Shown here: one piece after another, positions 32,068-40,019 of the stretch
How the letters are laid out: each line of letters starts with the position of its first letter
Numbering within the stretch: position 1 is the first letter of the stretch
DNA from: Acidimicrobiia bacterium
GTDB taxonomy: Bacteria > Actinomycetota > Acidimicrobiia > IMCC26256 > PALSA-610
Reading direction: 5' to 3'
NCBI GenBank assembly: GCA_027494135.1
Contig: JAOSJK010000001.1
Span: 723,378 to 787,377 of the forward strand
Length of the DNA: 64,000 bases
Made by a program: the position numbers and the translations under genes
Notes under the pieces: model-generated
What the model was told of the DNA's origin: nothing
Databases searched by the model: none
The model's input: only the letters and a program-made list of their open reading frames with translations

Positions 32068-32676
32068 ATGTCAGCGACGATCCACGTCAAGCCCTGGCCC
32101 GACCCGGTGATCGACGTCCTGGGCCACGACCCGAGATCCTGGTACGTGGAGACCTTCTGGCTCCCCACCCTCGGACCCACCTGCGTCCTGCTGATGCGGC
32201 ACCTCGCCGACAGGTTCGACCGCCGGCCCGACGGCCTCACCCTGCCGGTCGCCGACACCGCCCAGGCCCTCGGGCTGGGCTCGGGAGTGGGCTCCTCCTC
32301 GCCGCTGCAGCGGAGCCTCTCGCGCCTCGTCCAGTTCGACCTCGCCTGTGACGGCGGCGACTCGACGGTCGCGGTGAGGCGCCACCTCCCGCCGGTCAAC
32401 CGCCGTCATGTTCGGAGGCTCCCGCCGATGCTGCAGGCCGAGCACGCCGACTGGGTCCAGTCGCAGCTCGACGTGCCGGCGCTCGACATCGCACGGCGGC
32501 GGGCGCGCCGGGTCGCCTTCACCCTCCTGGAGCAGGGCGACGAGCCCGACCACGTCGAGCGGGCGCTCCACTCGGTCGGATTCCACCCGTCGGTCTGCCG
32601 CGAAGCGGCCTCCTGGGCGGTGCAGCGTCACCGCGAGGCACTCGAAGCGGCCACCGCCACCGATCCCGCAGCATGA
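32068..32676 (+). CDS. Unknown protein, possible winged-helix DNA-binding domain
   Basis: An intact 202-residue protein with a strong ribosome site (GGAGGAGGAAC before ATG). The first ~95 residues hold WYVETFWLPTLGPTCVLLMRHL, then LPVADTAQALGLG and SPLQRSLSRLVQFDLA. That helix-turn-recognition-helix-like spacing is what I base a winged-helix guess on. The C-terminal half is helical and Arg-rich (ARRRARRVAFTLLEQGD). No signal peptide or membrane helix. The upstream AT-rich inverted repeat could be an autoregulatory site. I do not recognise the family; enzymatic motifs are absent. Confidence 0.7.
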   Translation: MSATIHVKPWPDPVIDVLGHDPRSWYVETFWLPTLGPTCVLLMRHLADRFDRRPDGLTLPVADTAQALGLGSGVGSSSPLQRSLSRLVQFDLACDGGDSTVAVRRHLPPVNRRHVRRLPPMLQAEHADWVQSQLDVPALDIARRRARRVAFTLLEQGDEPDHVERALHSVGFHPSVCREAASWAVQRHREALEAATATDPAA

Positions 32677-32711
32677 CCCGAGGGCCGGGGTGCGCGGCCC
32701 CGCCCCACCGA

Positions 32712-32717
32712 TACCCT
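32712..32717 (+). promoter_or_regulatory. Candidate -10 element of the sirtuin gene
   Basis: TACCCT, seven bases before ATG 32725; fits the leaderless pattern. Confidence 0.4.
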
Positions 32718-32724
32718 TTCCTCC

Positions 32725-33495
32725 ATGGCGAGCGACCTTCTCGAGCCGGTCTCCGAGTGGCTCCGCGACGCCTCCCGCGTAGTCGCCCTCACAGGGGCCG
32801 GCATCTCGACCGAGTCGGGGATCCCCGACTTCCGCGGACCAGGCGGCGTTTGGACACTCAACCCGAAGGCCGAGAAGACCGCCGACGTGCGCTACTACCT
32901 GTCCGACCCCGAGATCCGCAGGCGTGCCTGGCAGAGCCGCCTCGCGGGCGCGGAACGGCGCTCGGAGCCCAACGCCGGTCACCGGGCCCTCGTCGACCTG
33001 GAGCGTCACGGCGCGCTTCACACGCTGGTGACGCAGAACGTCGACGGCCTCCACCTCGCGGCCGGCACGTCACAGGAGATCCTGGTCGAGATCCACGGCA
33101 CCGTGCGCGAGGTGAAGTGCATGTCGTGCGGCGCCCGCGGCCCGATGCACGAGACCCTCGAGCGCGTCCGGGCCGGTGAGGAAGACCCCGCCTGCCTCGC
33201 CTGCTCGGGCATCTTGAAATCGGCGACCATCTCGTTCGGCGAGGACCTCGTCCCCGAAGACCTGCACAGGGCGCAGGAGGCCGCCTCGGGCTGCGACCTC
33301 TTCCTCGCCATCGGGACCTCGCTCACCGTCCATCCGGCATCTGCTCTCCCGGGCATCGCCGTCCGGTCCGGCGCCCGGCTCGCCGTCTTCAACGCCGAGG
33401 AGACCCCCTACGATCTCACCGCCGACGCCGTCATCCGGGATCGCCTCGGCGACGTGCTCCCGGCACTGGTAGGCCTGTTGGGAATAACCGACTGA
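32725..33495 (+). CDS. NAD-dependent protein deacylase, Sir2 family
   Basis: An intact 256-residue sirtuin. NAD-binding GAGISTESGIPDFRG, catalytic TQNVDGLH with His in the following VEIHGTV, a zinc pair CMSC and CLAC, FGEDLVPEDL, and the Rossmann GTSLTVHPAS are all in order. It removes acetyl or other acyl groups from lysines using NAD. Residues specifying desuccinylation (Tyr-x-x-Arg of Sir5 class) are not evident, so I do not assign acyl preference. Single gene between an unknown protein and the MoeB-like gene. In actinobacteria such enzymes often act on acyl-CoA synthetases (family knowledge, not shown here). Confidence 0.93.
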   Translation: MASDLLEPVSEWLRDASRVVALTGAGISTESGIPDFRGPGGVWTLNPKAEKTADVRYYLSDPEIRRRAWQSRLAGAERRSEPNAGHRALVDLERHGALHTLVTQNVDGLHLAAGTSQEILVEIHGTVREVKCMSCGARGPMHETLERVRAGEEDPACLACSGILKSATISFGEDLVPEDLHRAQEAASGCDLFLAIGTSLTVHPASALPGIAVRSGARLAVFNAEETPYDLTADAVIRDRLGDVLPALVGLLGITD

Positions 33496-33506
33496 TGTAG
33501 TAGGAT
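33478..33506 (+). promoter_or_regulatory. Candidate promoter of the rhodanese-MoeB gene
   Basis: TTGGGA at 33478-33483 and TAGGAT at 33501-33506 with a 17-base spacer, overlapping the end of the sirtuin gene. A start near 33513 would give a ~44-base leader. Confidence 0.35.
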
Positions 33507-33556
33507 TTACCCTCCGAGCGACGCCGATCCCGCGACGCCCGTTACTGGAGAGCGCG

Positions 33557-34738
33557 ATGCCCAGCTTCCGCGAGCTGCTCGCCCGCACCAAGACAGAGAT
33601 CGCCGAGATCGGGACCGGCGCCGCAGAGGCCCGCCTCGGCACGGCGATCTTCCTCGACGTCCGCGAGCTCGACGAGTTCGAGCAGGGGATGATCCCCGGC
33701 ACCGTCTTCATCCCGCGCGGCCACCTCGAGAGCCAGGTGGAGGCGAAGATCCCCGACCGCGACGCGGAGATCGTCATCTACTGCGCGGCCGGCATCCGCT
33801 CGGTCTTCGCGGCGAAGACCCTGACCGAGCTCGGATACAAGAACGTCACGTCGATGTCGGGCGGGTTCGGGCGCTGGAAGAACGAGGGGCGGGCCTGGGT
33901 CACGCCGGCGGTCCTCTCACCCGAGCAGCGGACTCGCTACCACCGCCACATCCTCCTACCCGAGGTCGGCGAGGCCGGCCAGCAGAAGCTCCTCGAGTCG
34001 CGTGTGCTGCTGCTCGGCGCAGGCGGGCTCGGCTCTCCGGCGGCGCTCTACCTCGCCGCGGCCGGCGTCGGAACGCTCGGGATCGTCGACATGGATATCG
34101 TCGACGCGTCGAACCTGCAACGTCAGATACTCCACAACGTCGACCGCGTCGGAGACCGCAAGGTCGACTCCGCGAAGAAGACGCTCACCGCACTCAACCC
34201 CGACGTCGACGTCGTCACCTACGACGTCCGGTTCGGGGCCGACAACGTCCTCGACATCATCGACGGCTACGACGTAGTGGTCGACGGAACCGACAACTTC
34301 CCCACTCGGTTCCTCCTCAACGACGCCGCGTTGATGAAGAGGATCCCCGTCGTGCACGGCTCGATCTTCCGGTTCGAGGGTCAGGTGACGGTCTTCCAGC
34401 CCTACGAGGGGCCCTGCTACCGGTGCCTACTTCCCGAACCTCCTCCCCCGGAGCTGGCCCCGTCATGTGCGGAGGCGGGCGTGCTGGGCGTGCTCCCAGG
34501 CATCATCGGCTCCGTGCAGGCGCTCGAGGCGATCAAGATCCTCCTCGGCCTCGGCGACCCGCTCGTCGGGCGTCTGCTCGCCTACGACGCGCTCGACCAG
34601 TCGTTCCGGACCTTCAAGGTCCGGCGCGACCCGTCGTGCCCGGCCTGCGCCGACGGCGCCGAGATCGTCATCGCGGAGTACGACGAGCACTGCCTCCCAC
34701 ACGCCGTGCTGGCCGACGGAGGCACCACCGGGCACTGA
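33557..34738 (+). CDS. Rhodanese-MoeB/ThiF fusion (sulfur-carrier adenylyltransferase/sulfurtransferase)
   Basis: An intact 393-residue protein. Residues ~1-115 are a rhodanese domain with the active Cys in YCAAGIRS. Residues ~125-390 are an E1-like ThiF/MoeB domain: GAGGLGSPAALYLAAAGVG for ATP, VDMDIVDASNLQRQ with the adenylate Arg/Gln, the SCAEAGVLG cysteine, and CYRC plus CPAC as the zinc site. The usual actinobacterial MoeZ has the rhodanese at the C-terminus; here it is at the N-terminus. It activates and sulfurates small ubiquitin-like carriers for molybdopterin, thiamine or cysteine synthesis; no carrier protein gene is nearby. Confidence 0.9.
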   Translation: MPSFRELLARTKTEIAEIGTGAAEARLGTAIFLDVRELDEFEQGMIPGTVFIPRGHLESQVEAKIPDRDAEIVIYCAAGIRSVFAAKTLTELGYKNVTSMSGGFGRWKNEGRAWVTPAVLSPEQRTRYHRHILLPEVGEAGQQKLLESRVLLLGAGGLGSPAALYLAAAGVGTLGIVDMDIVDASNLQRQILHNVDRVGDRKVDSAKKTLTALNPDVDVVTYDVRFGADNVLDIIDGYDVVVDGTDNFPTRFLLNDAALMKRIPVVHGSIFRFEGQVTVFQPYEGPCYRCLLPEPPPPELAPSCAEAGVLGVLPGIIGSVQALEAIKILLGLGDPLVGRLLAYDALDQSFRTFKVRRDPSCPACADGAEIVIAEYDEHCLPHAVLADGGTTGH

Positions 34739-34769
34739 AGCCGTCGGTCAACCTGCCGATCATCTTCGT

Positions 34770-36050
34770 ATGAGACCGAAGCGCGCCTACTCTCCGCCTG
34801 TGCGTCGGCTGATCGGAACCCTCAGCGCCCTGGTTGTCGGCGCCGGCGTCGTGCCGTTCACGCCGGCGGCGCCCGCCCTCGCCGAGCCGGCCGCACAGGT
34901 CGTGGCCCTCGGAGACGCCGTCGGGTACGGAGCCCCCGAGGGACCGCTCGAAGCACCGCTCGCCGGCATGGCGAGCCACCCGTCGCGGCCCGGCTACTGG
35001 CTGCTCGGGTACGACGGCGGGATCTTCACCTACGGAGCGGCCGGCTTCCACGGATCGACCGGCGGCATCCGGCTGAACGCCCCGGTCGTGGGAATGGCAG
35101 CCACACCGAGCGGGCACGGCTACTGGCTCGTGGCCCGCGACGGCGGAGTGTTCTCGTTCGGCGACGCACACTTCTACGGCTCGACGGGCAACATCGCCCT
35201 CTTCCAGCCGATCGTGGGAATGGCAGCCACGCCGAGCGGGCGCGGCTACTGGCTCGTGGCCCGCGACGGCGGAGTGTTCTCGTTCGGCGACGCGCGCTTC
35301 TACGGCTCGACGGGCGGTATGCCGATCGGTACCGAGATCGTCGGGATCGTCGCGACGCCGACCGGGCGCGGCTACGCCTTCGCCGGCTCGAACGGCCGGA
35401 TCTTCTCGTTCGGCGACGCGCGCTACATCGACACGGCACCCATCTGGCTACCGGCCGGGATCGTCGACGTCGAGATCACACGATCGGGCCGGGGATACTG
35501 GCAGCTCGCGTCGGACGGCGCCGTCTACTCGTACGGCGACGCCGCCTTCCACGGTGGCGCGAACTCCGGCCCGGCGCCCATGGCGGCCGCAGGGCTCGCG
35601 CGGACATCGGGTGGCGCCGGGTACTGGATCGCTTCCAACCCGGCGGGGCCGCCGGTACCCGCCGGCTCCGGCAGCGGACGGCGCATCGTCTACTCGAACT
35701 CGGGGCAGCGGGTCTGGCTCGTGGAGGAGAACGGCTACGCGTCGCATAGCTGGCTCGTCTCCGGCCGCCGCGGCGCGCCGAGTCCGGGCACGTACAGCAT
35801 CTTCTCCAAGTCGCCCGCGTCGTCGTCGGGCTCGCTCCGCCTCCCCTGGATGAGCCGGTTCGTCGTGGCGAGCAGCGGGAAGGCGATCGGGTTCCACGGC
35901 ATCCCACTCCGCACCGACGGCTCGCCGATTCAGACCGACGCCGAGCTCGGGCAGTTCCGGAGCCACGGGTGCGTGCGGATGAACCAGCAGGCGGTCAAGA
36001 TCCTCTACGACTGGGCCCCCATCGGCACCCCGGTGGTGGTCCTGCCCTGA
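34770..36050 (+). CDS. Secreted L,D-transpeptidase with GYWLV-type repeats
   Basis: 426 residues from ATG 34770. A signal peptide (LIGTLSALVVGAGVVPF, cleavage near ALA-EP) precedes six 42-residue repeats of the form GMAATPSGxGYWLVARDGG followed by VFSFGDAxFYGS, which probably form a beta-propeller or solenoid. A C-terminal YkuD domain follows with the catalytic motif HGCVRM (within RSHGCVRMNQQ) and an upstream GFHG histidine. YkuD enzymes make 3-3 peptidoglycan cross-links or attach proteins to the wall. The repeats probably bind wall polymer (inference). Two repeat units are nearly identical in DNA. Confidence 0.88.
   Translation: MRPKRAYSPPVRRLIGTLSALVVGAGVVPFTPAAPALAEPAAQVVALGDAVGYGAPEGPLEAPLAGMASHPSRPGYWLLGYDGGIFTYGAAGFHGSTGGIRLNAPVVGMAATPSGHGYWLVARDGGVFSFGDAHFYGSTGNIALFQPIVGMAATPSGRGYWLVARDGGVFSFGDARFYGSTGGMPIGTEIVGIVATPTGRGYAFAGSNGRIFSFGDARYIDTAPIWLPAGIVDVEITRSGRGYWQLASDGAVYSYGDAAFHGGANSGPAPMAAAGLARTSGGAGYWIASNPAGPPVPAGSGSGRRIVYSNSGQRVWLVEENGYASHSWLVSGRRGAPSPGTYSIFSKSPASSSGSLRLPWMSRFVVASSGKAIGFHGIPLRTDGSPIQTDAELGQFRSHGCVRMNQQAVKILYDWAPIGTPVVVLP
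35085..35318 (+). repeat. Near-identical 126-bp tandem repeat inside the L,D-transpeptidase gene
   Basis: Units starting near 35087 and 35213 differ by only a few bases over about 105 bp, much less than the flanking repeats. This indicates recent duplication or gene conversion within the repeat domain. Confidence 0.7.
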
Positions 36051-36062
36051 GTCACGGCCGGG

Positions 36063-37556
36063 TCAGCGACCGGGCGCGCGGAAGCTCGATGCGATCTCGA
36101 GAAGGGTGCGCACTCCGAATCCCGTGCCGCCCTTGGGAGTATGACCGTCGTCGGCCGAGGCGCGCGCCGGGCCCGCAATGTCGAGGTGGACCCACGGTAC
36201 GTCGCCGACGAACTCCTTCAGGAACAGGCCGGCCGTGAGCGCCCCTCCGTAGCGGCCGCCGCTGATGTTCGCGATGTCGGCGACCTCGGAGTCGAGGAGC
36301 TTTCGGTACTCGTCCGGCAGCGGCAGGTGCCACATCGACTCACCCGCCCGATCCGCTGCATCGCCGACCTGGCCCGACCACGCGTCGTCGTTCCCCATCA
36401 GACCGGCGATCTTCTCACCCAGCGCGATTACGCAGGCCCCCGTCAGGGTCGCCAGATCGACGATCGCGTCCGGCTCGTCCTCCACCGCCATCGCGAGCGC
36501 GTCGGCGAGTATCAGGCGTCCCTCCGCGTCGGTGTTGAGCACCTCCACCGTCTTGCCGTTCCTGTGGGTCAGCACGTCGCCGGGACGGATCGCCGACCCG
36601 CTGGGCATGTTCTCGACGAGAGGCACGTACGCGATGACGCGCGCCTTCACCTCGAGGTCGCGCAGCGCAGACATCGCCGCGATGACAGCCGCAGCACCCG
36701 ACATGTCGGTCTTCATGGTCTCCATGCCGGCCGCGGGCTTCAGTGACAGGCCACCGGAGTCGAAGACGACGCCCTTGCCGACGAAGGCGACCGTCCGGCG
36801 GGCGCCGGCCGGCTCGTACTCGAGCCGCACCATGCACGGGGGCCGCTGCGATCCCTGACCCACGCCGATCACGCCCCCGAGACGCTCGGCGGCGAGGTTC
36901 GAACCCGTCAGGACCTTCACCTTGAGGCCGGAGCCGCGCGCGACCTTGCGAGTGAGGGCTGCGATCTCGGCGGGCGACTTCGCCCCGGACGGCTCGTTGA
37001 CGAGGTCGCGTGCCCACGAGACGGCCTCCGCGATCCTCGACCCGCGCCAGAGCGACGCCTTGACCCTCGCCCCTCCTCGGCCGACGACGATCACGCGCGA
37101 GAGCTTCGACGGCTTGGGATCGCCCTTGTAGCGCAGGAACTTGTAGCTGCCCAGCACCACGCCCTCCGCCAGTGCCTGCGCCGCGTCGGCGCGGTTCACG
37201 GAATCGGGAGCCGCGTCGAGGAGCGTCGTCGCGAGGCTCTTGACCCTGGAAGCGCGCTTCGCGACGACGGCGGCGGCTCGGCGAAGACCGTCGAGCGTCA
37301 GCTCGTCACGCTTGCCGAGACCGACGAGGATGACCGCCTTGGCGCCGAGCCTGCCGCCGGTCGGAACGGCGAGCGACTCGCCGGGCTTTCCGTTGAAGCC
37401 GGTCTTGTCCATGAACTCCGCGAGTCCGCCGCCCAGGGCGCTGTCGACGGCGTCGGCACCGGGCCCCAATGCGCGCTCGGCGAAGACGGGCACGGCGAGC
37501 AGGTCGGCGACCACGGCTTCGACCGCGGTCGTGGTCTGGGTGAACGAAGCTGCCAC
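36063..37556 (-). CDS. pepA: Leucyl aminopeptidase (M17, PepA)
   Basis: An intact 497-residue M17 metallopeptidase. The two-zinc site residues lie in VGKGVVFDSGGLSLKP, the KTDMSGAAAVI lysine/aspartate, and NTDAEGRLILADAL. The N-terminal domain is normal. GTG 37556 is chosen as start because AGGAGG lies four bases upstream; the open frame extends further but overlaps the adenosyltransferase gene. It removes N-terminal residues from peptides in the cytoplasm. Directly downstream of the cobalamin adenosyltransferase gene with a 26-base gap, so probably co-transcribed. Confidence 0.93.
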   Translation of the reverse strand: MAASFTQTTTAVEAVVADLLAVPVFAERALGPGADAVDSALGGGLAEFMDKTGFNGKPGESLAVPTGGRLGAKAVILVGLGKRDELTLDGLRRAAAVVAKRASRVKSLATTLLDAAPDSVNRADAAQALAEGVVLGSYKFLRYKGDPKPSKLSRVIVVGRGGARVKASLWRGSRIAEAVSWARDLVNEPSGAKSPAEIAALTRKVARGSGLKVKVLTGSNLAAERLGGVIGVGQGSQRPPCMVRLEYEPAGARRTVAFVGKGVVFDSGGLSLKPAAGMETMKTDMSGAAAVIAAMSALRDLEVKARVIAYVPLVENMPSGSAIRPGDVLTHRNGKTVEVLNTDAEGRLILADALAMAVEDEPDAIVDLATLTGACVIALGEKIAGLMGNDDAWSGQVGDAADRAGESMWHLPLPDEYRKLLDSEVADIANISGGRYGGALTAGLFLKEFVGDVPWVHLDIAGPARASADDGHTPKGGTGFGVRTLLEIASSFRAPGR

Positions 37557-37560
37557 AGGT

Positions 37561-37566
37561 CCTCCT
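37561..37566 (-). promoter_or_regulatory. Ribosome binding site of pepA
   Basis: AGGAGG on the minus strand four bases before GTG 37556; decides the start. Confidence 0.7.
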
Positions 37567-37582
37567 GTCGGGCGGGACGGGA

Positions 37583-38140
37583 TCAGGTGCGAGGTGCGCG
37601 TGCCGGTCGGTGCTCTCCCTCCTGCCATCGGGCGAGTGTGTAGACGAGGTCGGCGAGGCGGTTCAGGTACCCGACGACGTGGCTCGACGGCGCGAGCCAT
37701 CCGGCGCGTGTCGCCTCTACCGCGACACGCTCCGAGCGACGCACGACGGCTCGTGCGACGTCGAGAGCAGCCGCGACGCGTCCCTCGCCCGGCAGTACGA
37801 ACTCGCGAGGCGCCTCGAAGCGGTCTGCGATCAGGTCGATCACCGGCTCGAGCGCGGCGACCATCTCGGCCGTCACCGAAGTCGCGCCCGGTTCCAGTCG
37901 CTCACGCTTCTCCGGTGCGGTCGCGAGCTCCGCACCCACTACGAAGAGCTCGCGCTGGACCCTGACCAGGATGTCGTTCAGCTCGGTGCCCGGCTCCGAC
38001 TCGGCCCTCGCCAGGCCGAGGGCGCTCACGGCCTCGTCGACCGCTCCGTACGCTGCGGGCCCGATCTCGTCCTTCGACACCCGCCCCCCGAAGAGCAGGC
38101 TCGTCGTGCCGTCGTCTCCACCACGCGTATAGACCTTCAC
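37583..38140 (-). CDS. Cob(I)alamin adenosyltransferase, PduO type
   Basis: A 185-residue intact enzyme starting at GTG 38140. N-terminal YTRGGDDGTTSLLFGGR is the ATP-binding motif of PduO/MMAB proteins, and RAVVRRSERVAVEA and YLNRLADLVYTLAR are the conserved helices around the cobalamin site. It makes adenosylcobalamin, the cofactor of the methylmalonyl-CoA mutase encoded 9 kb away. A TAGACT hexamer lies nine bases upstream of the start. pepA follows on the same strand. Confidence 0.93.
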   Translation of the reverse strand: MKVYTRGGDDGTTSLLFGGRVSKDEIGPAAYGAVDEAVSALGLARAESEPGTELNDILVRVQRELFVVGAELATAPEKRERLEPGATSVTAEMVAALEPVIDLIADRFEAPREFVLPGEGRVAAALDVARAVVRRSERVAVEATRAGWLAPSSHVVGYLNRLADLVYTLARWQEGEHRPARAPRT

Positions 38141-38183
38141 CGGCCGAGGAGTCTACGACCCGTCGCCCCCGCGCAGGTGCGGC

Positions 38184-39893
38184 TCAACGCCGGGCACCGC
38201 GGAGGAGCAGGTCCGGGTCGGGCCCGGCCGCGAAGAGGAAGACGTCGTAGCGGCCGTTGCCGTCGAAGTCGCCCGCTACGGCCGTGTCGGCACCTCGGCG
38301 ACTCACGTCCTCGAAGTGGCGGAAGCCGCCGGGTGCTCCCCTCCAGACGAGGTTGTGACCACTGTGCGGGCGGCGCCAGAAGATGTCGGTCATGCCGTCA
38401 CCGTCGAAGTCGCCCGCCGAAGGGTGGTAACCGCCCGAGATGCTCTCGGCCGGACCGAATGCGAACCCGCTCTCGGTCCCCCTCCAGACGGGGTCGCCGG
38501 ACCGGCCCCGGTCGAACCACAGGACGTCGTCGCGACCGTCTCCGTCGAAGTCCCCCGCGACCGGTTCGTAGTCGCCGCCGCGCTGGATGACGGTCCTGCC
38601 GGCGAACCCCGATGCCCGCCCCCTCCACAGCGCATCTCTGCGATCGCCGCGCCCGTACCAGAAGATGTCGTCGCGACCGTCACCGTCGAAGTCGCCCGCA
38701 ACGGGTCGGAACTTCCCTCCGACGTCGACAGAGGGTCCCCGGGAGAATCCCGTCGCGGTCCCGCGCCACACGGCGTCGCGCCGTGCCCCGGCGCCGTACC
38801 AGAAGATGTCGTCACGGCCGTCGCCGTCGAAGTCTCCGACTACCGGGCTACCCCGGTGCGCAGACGTGAGGGCTCCGGCACCCGCGAAACCGTCGGGACG
38901 CCCTCTCCACAGCAGATCCGGCGCCTGGCCCGGTGTGTACCAGAGGATGTCGTCGCGACCGTCGCCGTCGAAGTCGCCCGGAACCGGATCGGCATCACCA
39001 CCCTTTGACACCTGCGGGCCGCGCCGGAACGCCCCACGCATCGGGACACCGTTCTTCTTCAGCCACCGGCGATGCGGCGACAACCTCGTGTACGCACTCG
39101 GGGAGTCGCCACAGCCCGGCCCCCACGAGACGAGGCCGACCAGGAGAGGTCGGCCGGAGCCCACGGGCCCCTTGACCACGAGCGGCCCGCCGCTGTCGCC
39201 GAAGCAGGCGTCGGGGGCACGTCCGGTCACCGAGGTGCTCCCGGCGCAGCGCATCGTCCCGGCGTGGAAGTCGGGCCCGAGGGCGGCCCGGCACTCGCCG
39301 TCGGAGAGCAGGGGCAGCGAGGTCTTGTACATGCGGTCGGGGTACCCGTTGCACGCACCGGTGCCGGTGTCATATTCCACGCACCCGTAGCCGGCGACGC
39401 GCGCCGTCTCGTGCGGCGCCGCCCGGAAATCGCTCGCGCTCTGAATCACCTGGACACGCCGAGCCGTCGATGGCGACGCCAGATAGAGCAGCGCGAGGTC
39501 GTTGCGCGCCGTCGTGGGTTCCCAGCGGGGGTGGACCCGGATCGAAGCGACCGGGATGCGGTCGCCGTGCCCCGCGACCAGGCGATCGGTGTTGATCAGT
39601 ACGTCGATCGCAGGGAAGTCCTCGACGCAGTGGGCCGCCGTGATGACGATGCTCGGAGCGACGACAGCGCCCCCACAGAACTGGGCCGCGAACGGGTCGG
39701 CGATGCCAGAGGAGAGGACAGCGGCCAGGAACGGGTACTGCTCCGAGTCGGCTCGGGAGCCGTTGACCACGCGGTGCTCGATGCTCCCATCGGCATCCGC
39801 GGGACCGGCGGCTGCCACAGCGAGGAGGGCGACCACCAAGGCGGCACGCGTCGGTCGGTTCCGCCGAGGGCCGCCTCGTCGCGAATGCCACAC
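38184..39893 (-). CDS. Secreted trypsin-like serine protease (S1) with FG-GAP/VCBS repeats
   Basis: About 569 residues. I prefer GTG 39893, preceded by GAGGAAGG; GTG 39917 is an alternative. After a signal peptide comes RVVNGSRA, the mature N-terminus expected after zymogen cleavage. The S1 domain has TAAHC (His), ARNDLALL (Asp), GDSGGPLV (Ser) and DACFGDS, where Asp six residues before Ser predicts cleavage after Arg/Lys. Six repeats of GDFDGDGRDDIFWY type follow to the C-terminus; each carries a DxDGDGxDD calcium loop. The fusion suggests a secreted, calcium-stabilised protease bound to a surface. Divergent from metH. Confidence 0.9.
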   Translation of the reverse strand: MWHSRRGGPRRNRPTRAALVVALLAVAAAGPADADGSIEHRVVNGSRADSEQYPFLAAVLSSGIADPFAAQFCGGAVVAPSIVITAAHCVEDFPAIDVLINTDRLVAGHGDRIPVASIRVHPRWEPTTARNDLALLYLASPSTARRVQVIQSASDFRAAPHETARVAGYGCVEYDTGTGACNGYPDRMYKTSLPLLSDGECRAALGPDFHAGTMRCAGSTSVTGRAPDACFGDSGGPLVVKGPVGSGRPLLVGLVSWGPGCGDSPSAYTRLSPHRRWLKKNGVPMRGAFRRGPQVSKGGDADPVPGDFDGDGRDDILWYTPGQAPDLLWRGRPDGFAGAGALTSAHRGSPVVGDFDGDGRDDIFWYGAGARRDAVWRGTATGFSRGPSVDVGGKFRPVAGDFDGDGRDDIFWYGRGDRRDALWRGRASGFAGRTVIQRGGDYEPVAGDFDGDGRDDVLWFDRGRSGDPVWRGTESGFAFGPAESISGGYHPSAGDFDGDGMTDIFWRRPHSGHNLVWRGAPGGFRHFEDVSRRGADTAVAGDFDGNGRYDVFLFAAGPDPDLLLRGARR

Positions 39894-40007
39894 GCCTTCC
39901 TCACCGCCCTTCCTCACCGCCGGGACCCGATCACCGGGCCGCGCCCGAGCATCCGAGGATACGCCCTGTCACCGCGAATCCGACAGAGCGGCCGGAGGAG
40001 CCACGGT

Positions 40008-40013
40008 TACCCT
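40008..40013 (+). promoter_or_regulatory. Candidate -10 element of metH
   Basis: TACCCT six bases before ATG 40020. With only ~100 bases between this gene and the divergent protease gene, there is no room for a cobalamin riboswitch. Confidence 0.4.
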
Positions 40014-40019
40014 GGCGTC

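Noticed and set aside
39918-40019. Possible cobalamin riboswitch before metH
   Set aside because: Only about 100 bases are available, no B12-box-like element was seen, and a -10 lies next to the start.
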